The position numbers and the translations under genes were made by a program. A stretch of 64,000 bases of DNA from an uncultured Clostridia bacterium. GTDB lineage: Bacteria > Bacillota > Clostridia > Lachnospirales > Anaerotignaceae. This document shows, one piece after another, positions 9,166 to 17,729 of the stretch. The DNA lies in the NCBI GenBank assembly GCA_944379995.1, contig CALWGF010000009.1, forward strand, positions 1 to 64,000, in the 5' to 3' direction. Below the pieces are notes generated by a model. That model worked only from the letters and a program-made list of their open reading frames with translations. It had not been told where the DNA came from and made no database searches. Position 1 is the stretch's first letter. Each line of letters opens with the position of its first letter.

Positions 9166-10374
9166 TTATATATCCTGTTTTTCTCCATTTATGCTTATAT
9201 TTTCATTATCTGAAACAGGTATCATAATATATTTTATACCATCAATTATTTCTGTCTTTAATTGTTTTTGTTCTGATGTTTTTATTACAATATTATTTTC
9301 TTTTACTTCTGTTTTGATTTCTTCAAGCTCTTTTGTAAGACTTACAACTTGATTTTGTAATGCTTTTTCATTTCTTCTTTTTTCAGCAAGAGCAAGAGCT
9401 TTGTTATCAAGTATATTTTCAGCAAGAGGTATATTTTCGCCAAACTCTGATTTATATATTGATTCTATTTTTTCTGCTGTTTCTTTTGGTATTTCCATAT
9501 CGTTTACAATATCTGCTATTGTGTCTGATGTAAGCATAACTTCATCTTTGTTATATATATTTGTGTTTTCGTCAACAATAGCATTTATACTTTCTTGTAT
9601 TTCCATAAATATGTCTTCTGCTTCTTCATCATCATTAAAAGCATGTGAAATTATACTTTTGAATATTGTTTTTTGTTCTGTTGATGTCTGCTTTGGTTCA
9701 CAGCCTAAAACATTTTCCATAAAATCAGCACGTGGCTCTTTTGGGTTCTTTGTATAATACATTAATGAGTGTATATCTGTTTCTCTATCTGAAAAAGCAG
9801 GGAATACAAAGCCTATTTCTGGCAATCCTACTATTTTATCTCTTATTCTTGCTCCTATTCTGTTTTCTCCTTCAATATAGCTTAAACCTGCTTTTGATAT
9901 ATCAACAGGACATATTCCACAAAGTATATAGTCAAAAACAGTTTCAGACTCATCAAGAGCATTATTATCTGTTGTTTTTGTAATTACATCATATGCATCT
10001 TTAAATAAAAGTATAATATAGCTTTTTTCTGTTTCATATTTTTCTATTACTGTATCATAAAACACATTTAATATATCTTCGTTATTAAGTCCTGTATCTT
10101 TAATTGCCATAAGAAGACCTTGTTTTCCTTCTTGTGTTTCTTCTTCTTTTTTAAAAGGTAATTCAAGTATATTGTTTCCAACCGTTCCTGAAAGAGTTTT
10201 ATTTGCAATTTCAAGATATTTGAAAAGCTCTTCTTCTTCTATATTAAGAAATGTTTCTGAAAATGTAAGAACCTTATTTTTGTTTGTATCTACATAGCAA
10301 CCACACATTTTTGTAAATGTACATTTATCTTTTTTTAATCGTCTTTTAAGTTCCAAAACGTCTTTTTTAGTCAT
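9166..10374 (-). CDS. DUF4317 family protein
   Basis: A 402-residue protein of the DUF4317 family, common in Clostridia and of unknown function. The N-terminus (MTKKDVLELKRRLKKDKCTF followed by a GCYVD segment) is typical. No signal peptide or membrane helices are visible. Residues about 330-370 are highly charged and probably coiled coil (ALAEKRRNEKALQNQVVSL). GGAGG lies just upstream of the start on the minus strand. It is monocistronic and convergent to hcp. Confidence 0.8.
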   Translation of the reverse strand: MTKKDVLELKRRLKKDKCTFTKMCGCYVDTNKNKVLTFSETFLNIEEEELFKYLEIANKTLSGTVGNNILELPFKKEEETQEGKQGLLMAIKDTGLNNEDILNVFYDTVIEKYETEKSYIILLFKDAYDVITKTTDNNALDESETVFDYILCGICPVDISKAGLSYIEGENRIGARIRDKIVGLPEIGFVFPAFSDRETDIHSLMYYTKNPKEPRADFMENVLGCEPKQTSTEQKTIFKSIISHAFNDDEEAEDIFMEIQESINAIVDENTNIYNKDEVMLTSDTIADIVNDMEIPKETAEKIESIYKSEFGENIPLAENILDNKALALAEKRRNEKALQNQVVSLTKELEEIKTEVKENNIVIKTSEQKQLKTEIIDGIKYIMIPVSDNENISINGEKQDI

Positions 10375-10532
10375 TTGTTATACCTCCTTTGTTCTATAAA
10401 TATTATAACGTATGTTCGATTTGTTTGCAATATTAATAGTTGCATGCATTTTCTGCATATTATGATATAATATTATAAAATATATCAAAATATAAATTTT
10501 GTATAAAATTACAAAAAATGATATATTAATAC

Positions 10533-10561
10533 TTTACTTTTAAAAAACAATATGATAGAAT
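10533..10561 (+). promoter_or_regulatory. Promoter of the MATE leader RNA
   Basis: TTTACT and TAGAAT are separated by 17 bases, with TG one base before the -10 (extended -10). Transcription would begin near 10568, just before the structured leader. Confidence 0.5.
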
Positions 10562-10567
10562 ATATTC

Positions 10568-10652
10568 GTTCATCGGAGGGTGAGTAACCATTGAAGTTAT
10601 GAGCTGGATAAGATGACGGGTGAAATTCCCGTTTTCTTATTCAGCTCTTTTT
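10568..10652 (+). ncRNA. Structured leader with terminator; candidate guanidine-IV (mepA) riboswitch
   Basis: A G-rich GGAGGGTGA leads into a small hairpin (GTAAC 10584-10588 / GTTAT 10596-10600, 7-nt loop), abutting a long terminator (13-bp stem 10601-10613 / 10635-10647, inner ACGGG/CCCGT stem) with a run of seven T. From established knowledge, guanidine-IV (mepA-motif) riboswitches precede MATE exporter genes in Clostridia and act through a terminator. That fits the context, but I assign the class by context, not by matching a consensus. A very similar core is at 56095-56159. Confidence 0.55.
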
Positions 10653-10691
10653 TATTATTGCTTTATAAATTAAAAGGAGATGATTTAGAAA

Positions 10692-12047
10692 ATGAATGAA
10701 AAAAGTCTTGTGGAAGGTAAAATTTTAAAATCTTTAATTACATTTGCCTTTCCTGTATTAATAGCGTTGTTTTTACAAGCTATGTATGGTGCAGCAGACC
10801 TTATTATTGTAGGGAAATTTGCAAGCACAGGAGAACAGTCAGGAGTTGCAACAGGTAGTCAGCTTTTTAATATGATAACTATGGTTATTACAGGTCTTAC
10901 TATGGGTGTTACAGTACTTGTTGCTGAAGCTATTGGTTCTGGTAAGAAAGATAATGCAGGACGTGGAATAGGTACTGGAATTTGTATTTTTATTACTGTT
11001 GCTTTAATTATTACTGCTGTTGTTGTACCTTTTTCCGATAATCTTGCAAATTTTATGCACTCACCTAAAGAAGCATTTTATCAAACAAGTGGTTATGTAC
11101 GTATTTGTGGTATAGGTACTATTTTTATTGTTGCTTATAATGTTATAGGTGCTGTATTTAGAGGTATGGGTGACTCAAAAACTCCTCTTGTTACAGTTGC
11201 TATTGCTTGTATAATAAATATATTTGGTGATTTATTACTTGTTGGTGTTTTTCATATGGGAGCAAGAGGTGCTGCTATTGCGACAGTAACAGCACAAGCT
11301 ATAAGTGTTATTATATCACTTTGTTTTATAAGTAAAAAAAATCTACCTTTTAACTTTTCTAAAAAATACATAAAATTTAATAGTGTATATTTAAAAAAGA
11401 TATTACGTGTAGGAATACCTATTGGTTTACAGGAATTATTGGTACAATTTTCATTTTTATTTATACAAGTTATAGTTAATGGTATGGGTGTTACAGAGTC
11501 GGCGGCTGTTGGTGTTGCAGAAAAGGTTTGTGTATTTTTAATGCTTGTTGCTTCTGCTTATATGCAGTCAATTTCAGCTTTTGTTGCTCAAAATAATGGT
11601 GCTGGTAAATATGAACGCTCAAAAAAAGCCTTGTTTTATGGTATGGCAACTGCTTTTATTGCAGGTGCTTTTATGGGAACGTTAGCGTTGTTTTTTGGAG
11701 ATAATCTATCAGCATTTTTTTCAAAAGAAACAGATGTTATATTAGCTGCTCATAGTTATTTGAAAGCTTATGCAATAGATTGTCTTTTAACAGCTATATT
11801 ATTCTGTTTTATAGGATATTTTAATGGTTGTGAAAAAACAGTATTTGTTATGATACAAGGGGTTGTAGGTGCTTTTTTTGTAAGAATACCTGTTGTATAT
11901 TTTATGAGCCAAATTGAAGAAACAAGCCTTTTTTATATAGGTTTGGGAACTCCTGTATCTACTATTGTACAAATTATACTTTGTTTATTTGCTTATAATA
12001 TATATTCTAAAAATAGATTAAGTAAAAAAATTACTGTATATATATAA
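10692..12047 (+). CDS. MATE family efflux transporter
   Basis: A 451-residue MATE-family antiporter that exports cationic or drug-like compounds using a Na+ or H+ gradient. Twelve hydrophobic segments in two six-helix halves are visible; the first begins LITFAFPVLIALFLQAMYGA and the second repeats the pattern after about residue 235 (ILRVGIPIGLQELLVQ). The motif GAVFRGMGDSKTP is typical of the family. AAAAGGAG precedes the ATG. The gene is controlled by the attenuator-like leader upstream; if that is a guanidine riboswitch, guanidinium or related compounds are likely substrates. Confidence 0.92.
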   Translation: MNEKSLVEGKILKSLITFAFPVLIALFLQAMYGAADLIIVGKFASTGEQSGVATGSQLFNMITMVITGLTMGVTVLVAEAIGSGKKDNAGRGIGTGICIFITVALIITAVVVPFSDNLANFMHSPKEAFYQTSGYVRICGIGTIFIVAYNVIGAVFRGMGDSKTPLVTVAIACIINIFGDLLLVGVFHMGARGAAIATVTAQAISVIISLCFISKKNLPFNFSKKYIKFNSVYLKKILRVGIPIGLQELLVQFSFLFIQVIVNGMGVTESAAVGVAEKVCVFLMLVASAYMQSISAFVAQNNGAGKYERSKKALFYGMATAFIAGAFMGTLALFFGDNLSAFFSKETDVILAAHSYLKAYAIDCLLTAILFCFIGYFNGCEKTVFVMIQGVVGAFFVRIPVVYFMSQIEETSLFYIGLGTPVSTIVQIILCLFAYNIYSKNRLSKKITVYI

Positions 12048-12057
12048 TATAAAAAAG

Positions 12058-12079
12058 CCTTTGTGTTAATTCGCAAAGG
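12058..12079 (+). terminator. Terminator after the MATE gene
   Basis: An 8-bp stem (CCTTTGTG / CGCAAAGG with one T-G pair), loop TTAATT, followed by a T-run. Confidence 0.8.
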
Positions 12080-12156
12080 TTTTTTTATATAAATAGACAA
12101 TACGTTTTATTTATGATAAAATTTTATTATAAGTTACATTAAAAAGGAGTGAATGT

Positions 12157-13272
12157 ATGAATTTTAAAAAAAATGTTATTTATATTGTTATAGCTTTTGT
12201 TTTTATTATGATTATTAAATATAGTGATTTCATTATTTCAAAAGCAGGTATGCTTATATCAATAGCAAAACCTATTATTATAGGTTGTGTTATGGCATAT
12301 ATAATAAACATTTTAACTTCAGGTATAGAAAATATAGGTGTTTTTAAATCTCAATCTTCACCACTTTATAAGTTTCGTAGACCTATAAGTATATTATGTT
12401 CATTTGTTATAATATTTTTAGTAATTACTTTACTTATAAAAATTATTATTCCTCAGATTACAGAAGCTGTTGGTGTTATTATTGCAGGTGTTCCACCTAT
12501 AATTGAAAAACTTAGTAAATGGTTAGTTAATACAGTTTCTGTTCCAGAAGTTGGAAATTTTGTGAACTCTCTTGATATAAGTTGGCCTTCTCTTATTCAG
12601 AAAGCAACAACATATTTAACAACAGGTATAAGCGGTGTACTTTCATCAACATTTGTAATAGTAAATGGTGTTACAGGTGTTATAATGCATTTTGTAATTG
12701 CTCTTATATTTGCAATATATATACTTGCTGGAAAAGATAAACTCGCTTATCAATTTAATATAGTTTTTAAAACATATTCTAATGATAAGATTTATAATAA
12801 AGTTATGTATTTTTTAAATATTGCTAATGATACATTTAAAAAATTTATTATAGGTCAGTTTACAGAAGCTATTATTATAGGTGTTTTATGTACAGTTGGT
12901 ATGATGCTTTTAAAATTCCCTTATGCAACAATGATTGGTACATTAATAGGTACAACAGCTCTTTTGCCTGTTGTTGGTGCATATCTTGGGGCATTTATAG
13001 GTGCTTTTATGATATTTACTGTAAATCCTATACAGTCAATAGGTTTTTTAGTATTTATAGTTGTATTACAACAGCTTGAAGGTAATTTAATATATCCAAG
13101 AGTTGTTGGTTCGTCTATTGGTTTACCTGGTATATGGGTTCTTGGTGCTGTAACTATTGGAGGAGGTATAGGCGGAATTACAGGTATGCTTATTGCTGTA
13201 CCTTTAACAGCTACTATATATAAAATTTTGAAAGAAGATGTTAAGAAAAAAACAGAATATATTACAAATTAA
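12157..13272 (+). CDS. AI-2E family transporter
   Basis: A 371-residue polytopic protein of the AI-2E transporter family (PF01594; YdiK/TqsA/YdbI-like). About eight hydrophobic segments are present, with the family's conserved core near the C-terminus (LEGNLIYPRVVGSSIGLPG, then GAVTIGGGIGGITGMLIAVP). Members have been linked to autoinducer-2 export or to Na+/H+ antiport; substrate cannot be decided here. AAAAAGGAGTG precedes the ATG. It is separated from the MATE gene by a terminator and from the LacI gene by 58 bases. Confidence 0.88.
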   Translation: MNFKKNVIYIVIAFVFIMIIKYSDFIISKAGMLISIAKPIIIGCVMAYIINILTSGIENIGVFKSQSSPLYKFRRPISILCSFVIIFLVITLLIKIIIPQITEAVGVIIAGVPPIIEKLSKWLVNTVSVPEVGNFVNSLDISWPSLIQKATTYLTTGISGVLSSTFVIVNGVTGVIMHFVIALIFAIYILAGKDKLAYQFNIVFKTYSNDKIYNKVMYFLNIANDTFKKFIIGQFTEAIIIGVLCTVGMMLLKFPYATMIGTLIGTTALLPVVGAYLGAFIGAFMIFTVNPIQSIGFLVFIVVLQQLEGNLIYPRVVGSSIGLPGIWVLGAVTIGGGIGGITGMLIAVPLTATIYKILKEDVKKKTEYITN

Positions 13273-13330
13273 TTTATTATTACAATTAAAATTATTATGT
13301 TTTTAATAAAAGGAGAGTAAGATATTAAGT

Positions 13331-14344
13331 ATGGCAACGCTAAAGGATATTGCGAAAAAAACAAAGGTTTCCCAGTCTACTGTTTCAAGAGTTTTGAATA
13401 GGGATTCAAGTCTTAGTGTTTCCGACGAAACAAGAGAAAAAATTTTTAAAGTTGCATCAGAACTTGGCTATAAAACAGTCGGTCAAAGATATAATGATGA
13501 AGTGTTTGCAAACAAAAGAATAGGTATTGCTCAAATGTTTGAATTTAAAGAACAGTTTGAGGATATATATTATTTACTTATGAAAAATATTCTTGAAGAA
13601 GAATGTTTTTCAAGACATATTAATACAGTTACCCTTTTTCGTAATAATGAAAGAAAATTTATTAAAAATGATGATGAAAAACTTGATGGAATTATTGCTG
13701 TTGGCAGATTTACAACAGATGAAATAGAAAGTTTAAAAAAATATACCAATAATATTGTTTTTATTGACTCTTCTCCAGATGAACAAAAATATCATAGTAT
13801 TATACCTAATTATCATTTAGCAGTACGTATTGCAATAAATGAATTTATTAATAAAGGTCATAGCGATATTGCTTTTATGGGTAGCTGTTATACTTTTGGT
13901 GATACAAAAGAAATCACTCTTGATCCTAGATTTTATTATTATAAAAATTCTATGATAGATAGAAAAATATTTAATGAAAAATATGTTATTGATTGTGAAA
14001 TGAATTCTCAAAGTGGTTATGAAAAAATGAAAGAATATATTAAAACAGGGCAGAAAATGCCTACTGCAATATTTATTACTAGTGATACTATTGCTCCAGG
14101 GGTTTTGAAAGCTTTGCAGGAAGAAAATATTTCAGTTCCTCAAGATATAAGTATTATTACTTTTAATAATACAAGTCTTTCGGAATTTTCAAATCCTCCG
14201 TTAACTTCTATTGAAGTTTATATGCGAGAAAATGTTAAAGCAAGTCTTTTATGTTTTGACCAACTTTGGAGTGGTGAAAGCCACGTAAAAAAAATTGTTA
14301 TATCTTGTGAACTTATAGATAGAGGTAGCGTTAAAAATATTTAA
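13331..14344 (+). CDS. LacI/GalR family transcriptional regulator
   Basis: A 337-residue regulator. Residues 1-50 form the LacI helix-turn-helix and hinge (MATLKDIAKKTKVSQSTVSR, then NRDSSLSVSDETREKI); the rest is a periplasmic-binding-protein-like sugar domain ending in GSVKNI. The AGGAG site lies about fourteen bases before ATG. The next gene is a beta-galactosidase, so control of galactoside use is a reasonable inference. A possible operator lies at 14651-14680. It ends at its own terminator, so it is not cotranscribed with the enzyme. Confidence 0.9.
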   Translation: MATLKDIAKKTKVSQSTVSRVLNRDSSLSVSDETREKIFKVASELGYKTVGQRYNDEVFANKRIGIAQMFEFKEQFEDIYYLLMKNILEEECFSRHINTVTLFRNNERKFIKNDDEKLDGIIAVGRFTTDEIESLKKYTNNIVFIDSSPDEQKYHSIIPNYHLAVRIAINEFINKGHSDIAFMGSCYTFGDTKEITLDPRFYYYKNSMIDRKIFNEKYVIDCEMNSQSGYEKMKEYIKTGQKMPTAIFITSDTIAPGVLKALQEENISVPQDISIITFNNTSLSEFSNPPLTSIEVYMRENVKASLLCFDQLWSGESHVKKIVISCELIDRGSVKNI

Positions 14345-14389
14345 TTTTGTTGTTTTCATATTAAATCTTAATAAAAAATATTAAATTAT

Positions 14390-14449
14390 AAGGAATATTA
14401 TGTTACCAAATATGAAAAATCATATTTTTAGAGTGATATAATATTCCTT
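14390..14449 (+). terminator. Long terminator hairpin after the LacI gene
   Basis: An 11-bp outer stem (14390-14400 / 14439-14449) continues through wobble pairs into an inner AAATATGA / TCATATTT stem, followed by a T-rich stretch. The stem is AT-rich but long. Confidence 0.7.
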
Positions 14450-14520
14450 TTTATTTTGAATTTTAATAAAAATGTAAGTAAAAAAATTACTAAAAAATAA
14501 ATTATAAAATAGTAAAAATA

Positions 14521-14549
14521 TTGACTGCATAAATTTAACATGGTAATAT
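14521..14549 (+). promoter_or_regulatory. Promoter of the beta-galactosidase gene
   Basis: TTGACT and TAATAT with a 17-base spacer ending in TGG. Predicted start is near 14556, leaving an AT-rich leader of about 190 bases before the coding region. Confidence 0.65.
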
Positions 14550-14650
14550 TATATCATAAATAAAAATAAAATATGTGTGTAATTATATTATAAATATAGA
14601 ATAACTCAAAATATTTATAATGATTTATATAAAAAAGTATTAAGTAAAAA

Positions 14651-14680
14651 TATTACTAAATTATAAAATATTTAGTGATA
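14651..14680. promoter_or_regulatory. Inverted repeat, candidate LacI operator
   Basis: TATTACTAAAT (14651-14661) and ATTTAGTGATA (14670-14680) form an 11-bp inverted repeat with one mismatch and an 8-base spacer, downstream of the promoter. It may be a roadblock operator for the LacI-type regulator encoded just upstream; LacI operators usually have little or no central spacer, so an RNA hairpin is an alternative. Confidence 0.35.
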
Positions 14681-14744
14681 TATAAGAGATTTAATAAATA
14701 ATATGTATATTTTAAAGAAATAAAGAAAGGTTGGGTATGATTAT

Positions 14745-16679
14745 ATGTGGTTAGGTGTTGACTATTATCCAGAACAATGGGATATATCTATGATAGATGA
14801 GGATATGAATAATATTTTAGAACTTGGTTGCAATGTTATAAGAATTGCTGAATTTTGTTGGCATATTATGGAGAAAAAAGAAGGTGAATATGATTTCTCT
14901 TTTTTTGACCATGTAATTGAAAAAGCAAAACAAAAAGGTCTTAAAGTTATTATGGGTACTCCTACTGCTACTATTCCTGCTTGGCTTGCTAAAAAGCACC
15001 CTGAAATTCTTTCAGAATTTGAGAATGGCAGAAAAAGAACTTTTGGTGGTAGACACGTTTATTGTTTTAATAGCCAACATATGTATGAATATTCAGAAAA
15101 AATAATAAGAAAACTTATTGAGCATTATAAAAATGAAGAAGCCATTGTTGCTTGGCAAATTGATAATGAACTTGGTCACGAAGGTAGTGATATTTGTTAT
15201 TGTGAACAATGTCATAAAGCTTTCCAAAAATTCCTTGAAAATAAGTTTAATGGAGATATTGAAATTTTAAATTATACATATGGAACTACTTTCTGGTCAC
15301 AGGAATATAACGATTTTGACGAAATCCCACTTCCAACAGAAACTATTACAACTCATAATCCATCATTAAGACTTTATTGGGAAAGATTTAGGAATGAAAG
15401 TATTGTAAAATTTGCAAAATTCCAGTCAGAAATTATTAAAGAAATTTCCCCTAATGCTGTTGTTATACACGATTTTCCGGGAGGTGGACTTGATAAACAT
15501 TGTGACTATTCTGATGTTGCAAAACATATTGATGTTGTTGCATATAATAACTATCCTGTATGGGGTGGTCAAAAAGAACCTATTCCACCACATGAAATTG
15601 CTTTTGGTCTTGATTATATAAGAGGTTTAAAAGGAGAAAACTTTTGGATTACTGAAGCTATTATGGGGGCTCAAGGACATGATGTTACAGGTTTCTTACC
15701 TAGACCAAATCAAGCAAAAATGTGGTCTTATCAAGGTATGGCAAGAGGTTGTTCATCGCTTATGTATTTCAGATATAGAGGTGCTACAAAGGGTGCTGAA
15801 CAATTCTGTTATGGTGTAATTGACGCTGATAACAAAAAAAGAAGAAAATTTTATGAAGTGCAGGATTTCTTTAAAACAATATCAAAATATGATGATGTAC
15901 TTCAAAATCCCGTTGAAAGTAAAGTTGCTATAATTTACGATTATGACTCGATAGCTTCTTTTAGAATACAGAAACAAAGTATTCTTCTTGATTGTCATAA
16001 CGAAATGAAAAAATTATATAAACCATTTTATGATAACAATGTAATGGTTGATGTTATACCTTCTGACGCTGATTTTTCAAAATATAGTATTATTATACTT
16101 CCTCAAATGATTGTGGGAAAAGATGAGTTTAGAGCAAAAGTTAAAGAGTATGTAAACAATGGTGGAAATGCTATATTTACATATAGAAATTCTGTAAAAG
16201 ATAAAAATAATAATCTTACTTTAGGTGCTGTTATTCCTGTTGGATATGACGATTTAACAGGCGTTTATGTTGAAGAAACAGAAAGTCTTCAAGACTTAAA
16301 TGCATTTCCTATTGTAGGTTGTGGTGAATGTGAAGGAAAAGAGGGCACAGGCGGTATATTTAGAGATATGCTTGTTACTACAACTGCCCAAGTTATGTTT
16401 AAATATGGTGATAAATTCTATAATGAATATGCTTCTATAACTAAAAATAGCTATGGTAAAGGAAAAGCATATTATTTAGGCTGTTCTCCAGATGAGAATA
16501 CTCTTAAAGAGTTTATGGAAAGTGTTATGAAAGAAGTAGGTATTAAAACTAACTTTATTGCTAAGGGTGTTGAAGTTGTAAAACGTGGTGATAAAACAAC
16601 TTTCTTAATAAATCATAATGATTATGGTGTAAATGTAAATGATATAACATTAGAGGCTTTTGAATGTAAAATAATATAA
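14745..16679 (+). CDS. Beta-galactosidase, GH42
   Basis: A 644-residue GH42 enzyme that removes terminal beta-galactose from lactose or galacto-oligosaccharides. The start MWLGVDYYPEQW is the family's usual N-terminus. The acid/base Glu is in WQIDNELG (about 141) and the nucleophile Glu in FWITEAIMG (about 302). A zinc-type cysteine cluster CYCEQC follows the first motif, as in many GH42 proteins. A trimerisation domain (about 390-590) and a short C-terminal beta domain complete it. No signal peptide, so it acts in the cytoplasm on imported sugar. Regulation by the adjacent LacI protein is likely. Confidence 0.93.
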   Translation: MWLGVDYYPEQWDISMIDEDMNNILELGCNVIRIAEFCWHIMEKKEGEYDFSFFDHVIEKAKQKGLKVIMGTPTATIPAWLAKKHPEILSEFENGRKRTFGGRHVYCFNSQHMYEYSEKIIRKLIEHYKNEEAIVAWQIDNELGHEGSDICYCEQCHKAFQKFLENKFNGDIEILNYTYGTTFWSQEYNDFDEIPLPTETITTHNPSLRLYWERFRNESIVKFAKFQSEIIKEISPNAVVIHDFPGGGLDKHCDYSDVAKHIDVVAYNNYPVWGGQKEPIPPHEIAFGLDYIRGLKGENFWITEAIMGAQGHDVTGFLPRPNQAKMWSYQGMARGCSSLMYFRYRGATKGAEQFCYGVIDADNKKRRKFYEVQDFFKTISKYDDVLQNPVESKVAIIYDYDSIASFRIQKQSILLDCHNEMKKLYKPFYDNNVMVDVIPSDADFSKYSIIILPQMIVGKDEFRAKVKEYVNNGGNAIFTYRNSVKDKNNNLTLGAVIPVGYDDLTGVYVEETESLQDLNAFPIVGCGECEGKEGTGGIFRDMLVTTTAQVMFKYGDKFYNEYASITKNSYGKGKAYYLGCSPDENTLKEFMESVMKEVGIKTNFIAKGVEVVKRGDKTTFLINHNDYGVNVNDITLEAFECKII

Positions 16680-16766
16680 CATTATGCTTTTATAATATTT
16701 GTATTAATAAAAATATATTTGACTATTTGCTTTATATATTTAATTAAAAAATTTTTTTAAAATTTT

Positions 16767-16796
16767 TGAACGGATTTTAAATTTCCAATCGTATTA
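16767..16796 (+). promoter_or_regulatory. Candidate ECF-type promoter
   Basis: TGAACG near 16767 and CGTATTA at 16790-16796, separated by about 17 bases, resemble ECF promoters (GAAC and CGT cores). It precedes an operon encoding an ECF sigma factor, so autoregulation is likely. The second ECF operon in the window has a similar element at 51599-51624. Confidence 0.5.
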
Positions 16797-16834
16797 TAAA
16801 TGAAAAGGATTTATAATACTAGGAGGGATTTAAT

Positions 16835-17230
16835 ATGAAAAAAATAATTAAAATTATGGTGGTAACAACATTAGTAGGTATTAGTATGGCAACATATGCT
16901 TTTGCAGGATATGGTAATGATTTTTTTAAAAATAATGTAAATTATGTAGACACAAACGGTGACGGAGTATGTGATAACTATGGAACAATGGAAAATGGTG
17001 CAAATTATGTAGACGCAAATAGTGACGGAGTATGTGATAACTACGGAACAATGGGAAACGGTGTAAACTATGTAGATGCAAACGGTGATGGAATATGTGA
17101 CAACTATGGAACAATGAGAAATGGTGTAAACTATGTAGATGCAAATGGTGACGGAATATGTGACAACTATGGAAATAAAGTATGTCCTAAAAATGGTATG
17201 GGTAGAAAATGGGGACTTATGAACAAATAA
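16835..17230 (+). CDS. Exported Ca-binding-type repeat peptide
   Basis: A 131-residue exported protein. Residues 1-25 are a signal peptide ending TYAFA-G. The body is four copies of a 21-residue unit with core NYVDANGDGICDNYG; each core has the D-x-N-x-D-G-x-C-D spacing of an EF-hand or dockerin-like calcium loop and one Cys. The last DNA copies are nearly identical, indicating recent duplication. A basic tail (GRKWGLMNK) closes it. AGGAGGG precedes ATG. It is the first gene of the sigma/anti-sigma operon and may be its signal, target or partner. No homologue with a known function is recognised. Confidence 0.75.
   Translation: MKKIIKIMVVTTLVGISMATYAFAGYGNDFFKNNVNYVDTNGDGVCDNYGTMENGANYVDANSDGVCDNYGTMGNGVNYVDANGDGICDNYGTMRNGVNYVDANGDGICDNYGNKVCPKNGMGRKWGLMNK
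16940..17173 (+). repeat. Coding 63-bp tandem repeats
   Basis: Four 63-bp units (the last one partial) encode the Asp/Asn-rich calcium-loop motif of the exported peptide. The third and fourth copies are the most alike. Confidence 0.8.
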
Positions 17231-17246
17231 TGAAAGAGGGTTCATT

Positions 17247-17729
17247 GTGAGAAGTGAACAAGAACTTAATAGAGCCATTGAACAGTATTCAAATACTGTT
17301 CGAAGGCTCTGTATGATACATCTTAAAAATTATTATGATACAGAGGACATATTTCAAACAGTGTTTTTGAAGTATGTCCTTAATTCTGTTGAATTTGAAA
17401 ATGATGAACACGAAAAAGCATGGTTTATTCGTGTAACTATTAATGCTTGTAAAGATTTGATAAAAAGTTTTTTCAGAAGTAAAACTGTTCCTTTAGATGA
17501 AATTTTAACCTATTCTGAAAATATTTCTAATGACAAAAAAGAAGTTTTGGAAGCTGTGCTTTCATTACCTTTAAAATATAAAAATGTTGTGTATTTGCAT
17601 TATTATGAAGGTTATACTGCTCCAGAAATAAGTAAAATTTTAAATAAGAATGTAAATACAGTATATACACTTTTAAAACGTTCAAAAGAAATGTTAAAAA
17701 ATAATTTGGGAGGTGAGTTTTATGAGTGA
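17247..17729 (+). CDS. ECF-type RNA polymerase sigma factor
   Basis: A 160-residue sigma-70 family factor with only regions 2 and 4. Region 2 includes YYDTEDIFQTVFLKY and KAWFIRVTINACKDLI; region 4 includes LPLKYKNVVYLHYYEGYTAPEISKIL and VNTVYTLLKRSKEML. It starts at GTG 17247 behind AAAGAGGG. The 3' end overlaps the next gene by eight bases, indicating translational coupling with its membrane anti-sigma factor. Likely activated by a cell-envelope signal. Confidence 0.9.
   Translation: MRSEQELNRAIEQYSNTVRRLCMIHLKNYYDTEDIFQTVFLKYVLNSVEFENDEHEKAWFIRVTINACKDLIKSFFRSKTVPLDEILTYSENISNDKKEVLEAVLSLPLKYKNVVYLHYYEGYTAPEISKILNKNVNTVYTLLKRSKEMLKNNLGGEFYE

Noticed and set aside
10591-10614. Leader peptides at the MATE leader (TTG-AAG-TTA-TGA and ATG-AGC-TGG-ATA-AGA-TGA)
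   Set aside because: A GGAGGG is present at suitable distance, but the frames are minimal and fall inside the paired terminator; a structured riboswitch explains the sequence better.
16940-17173. CRISPR-like regular repeats
   Set aside because: The 63-bp units are contiguous, coding, and without spacers; no cas genes. No CRISPR array was seen in the window.
16871-17278. Antisense open frame across the calcium-loop repeat gene
   Set aside because: Its own repeats merely mirror the sense repeats; the sense frame has signal peptide and ribosome binding site.
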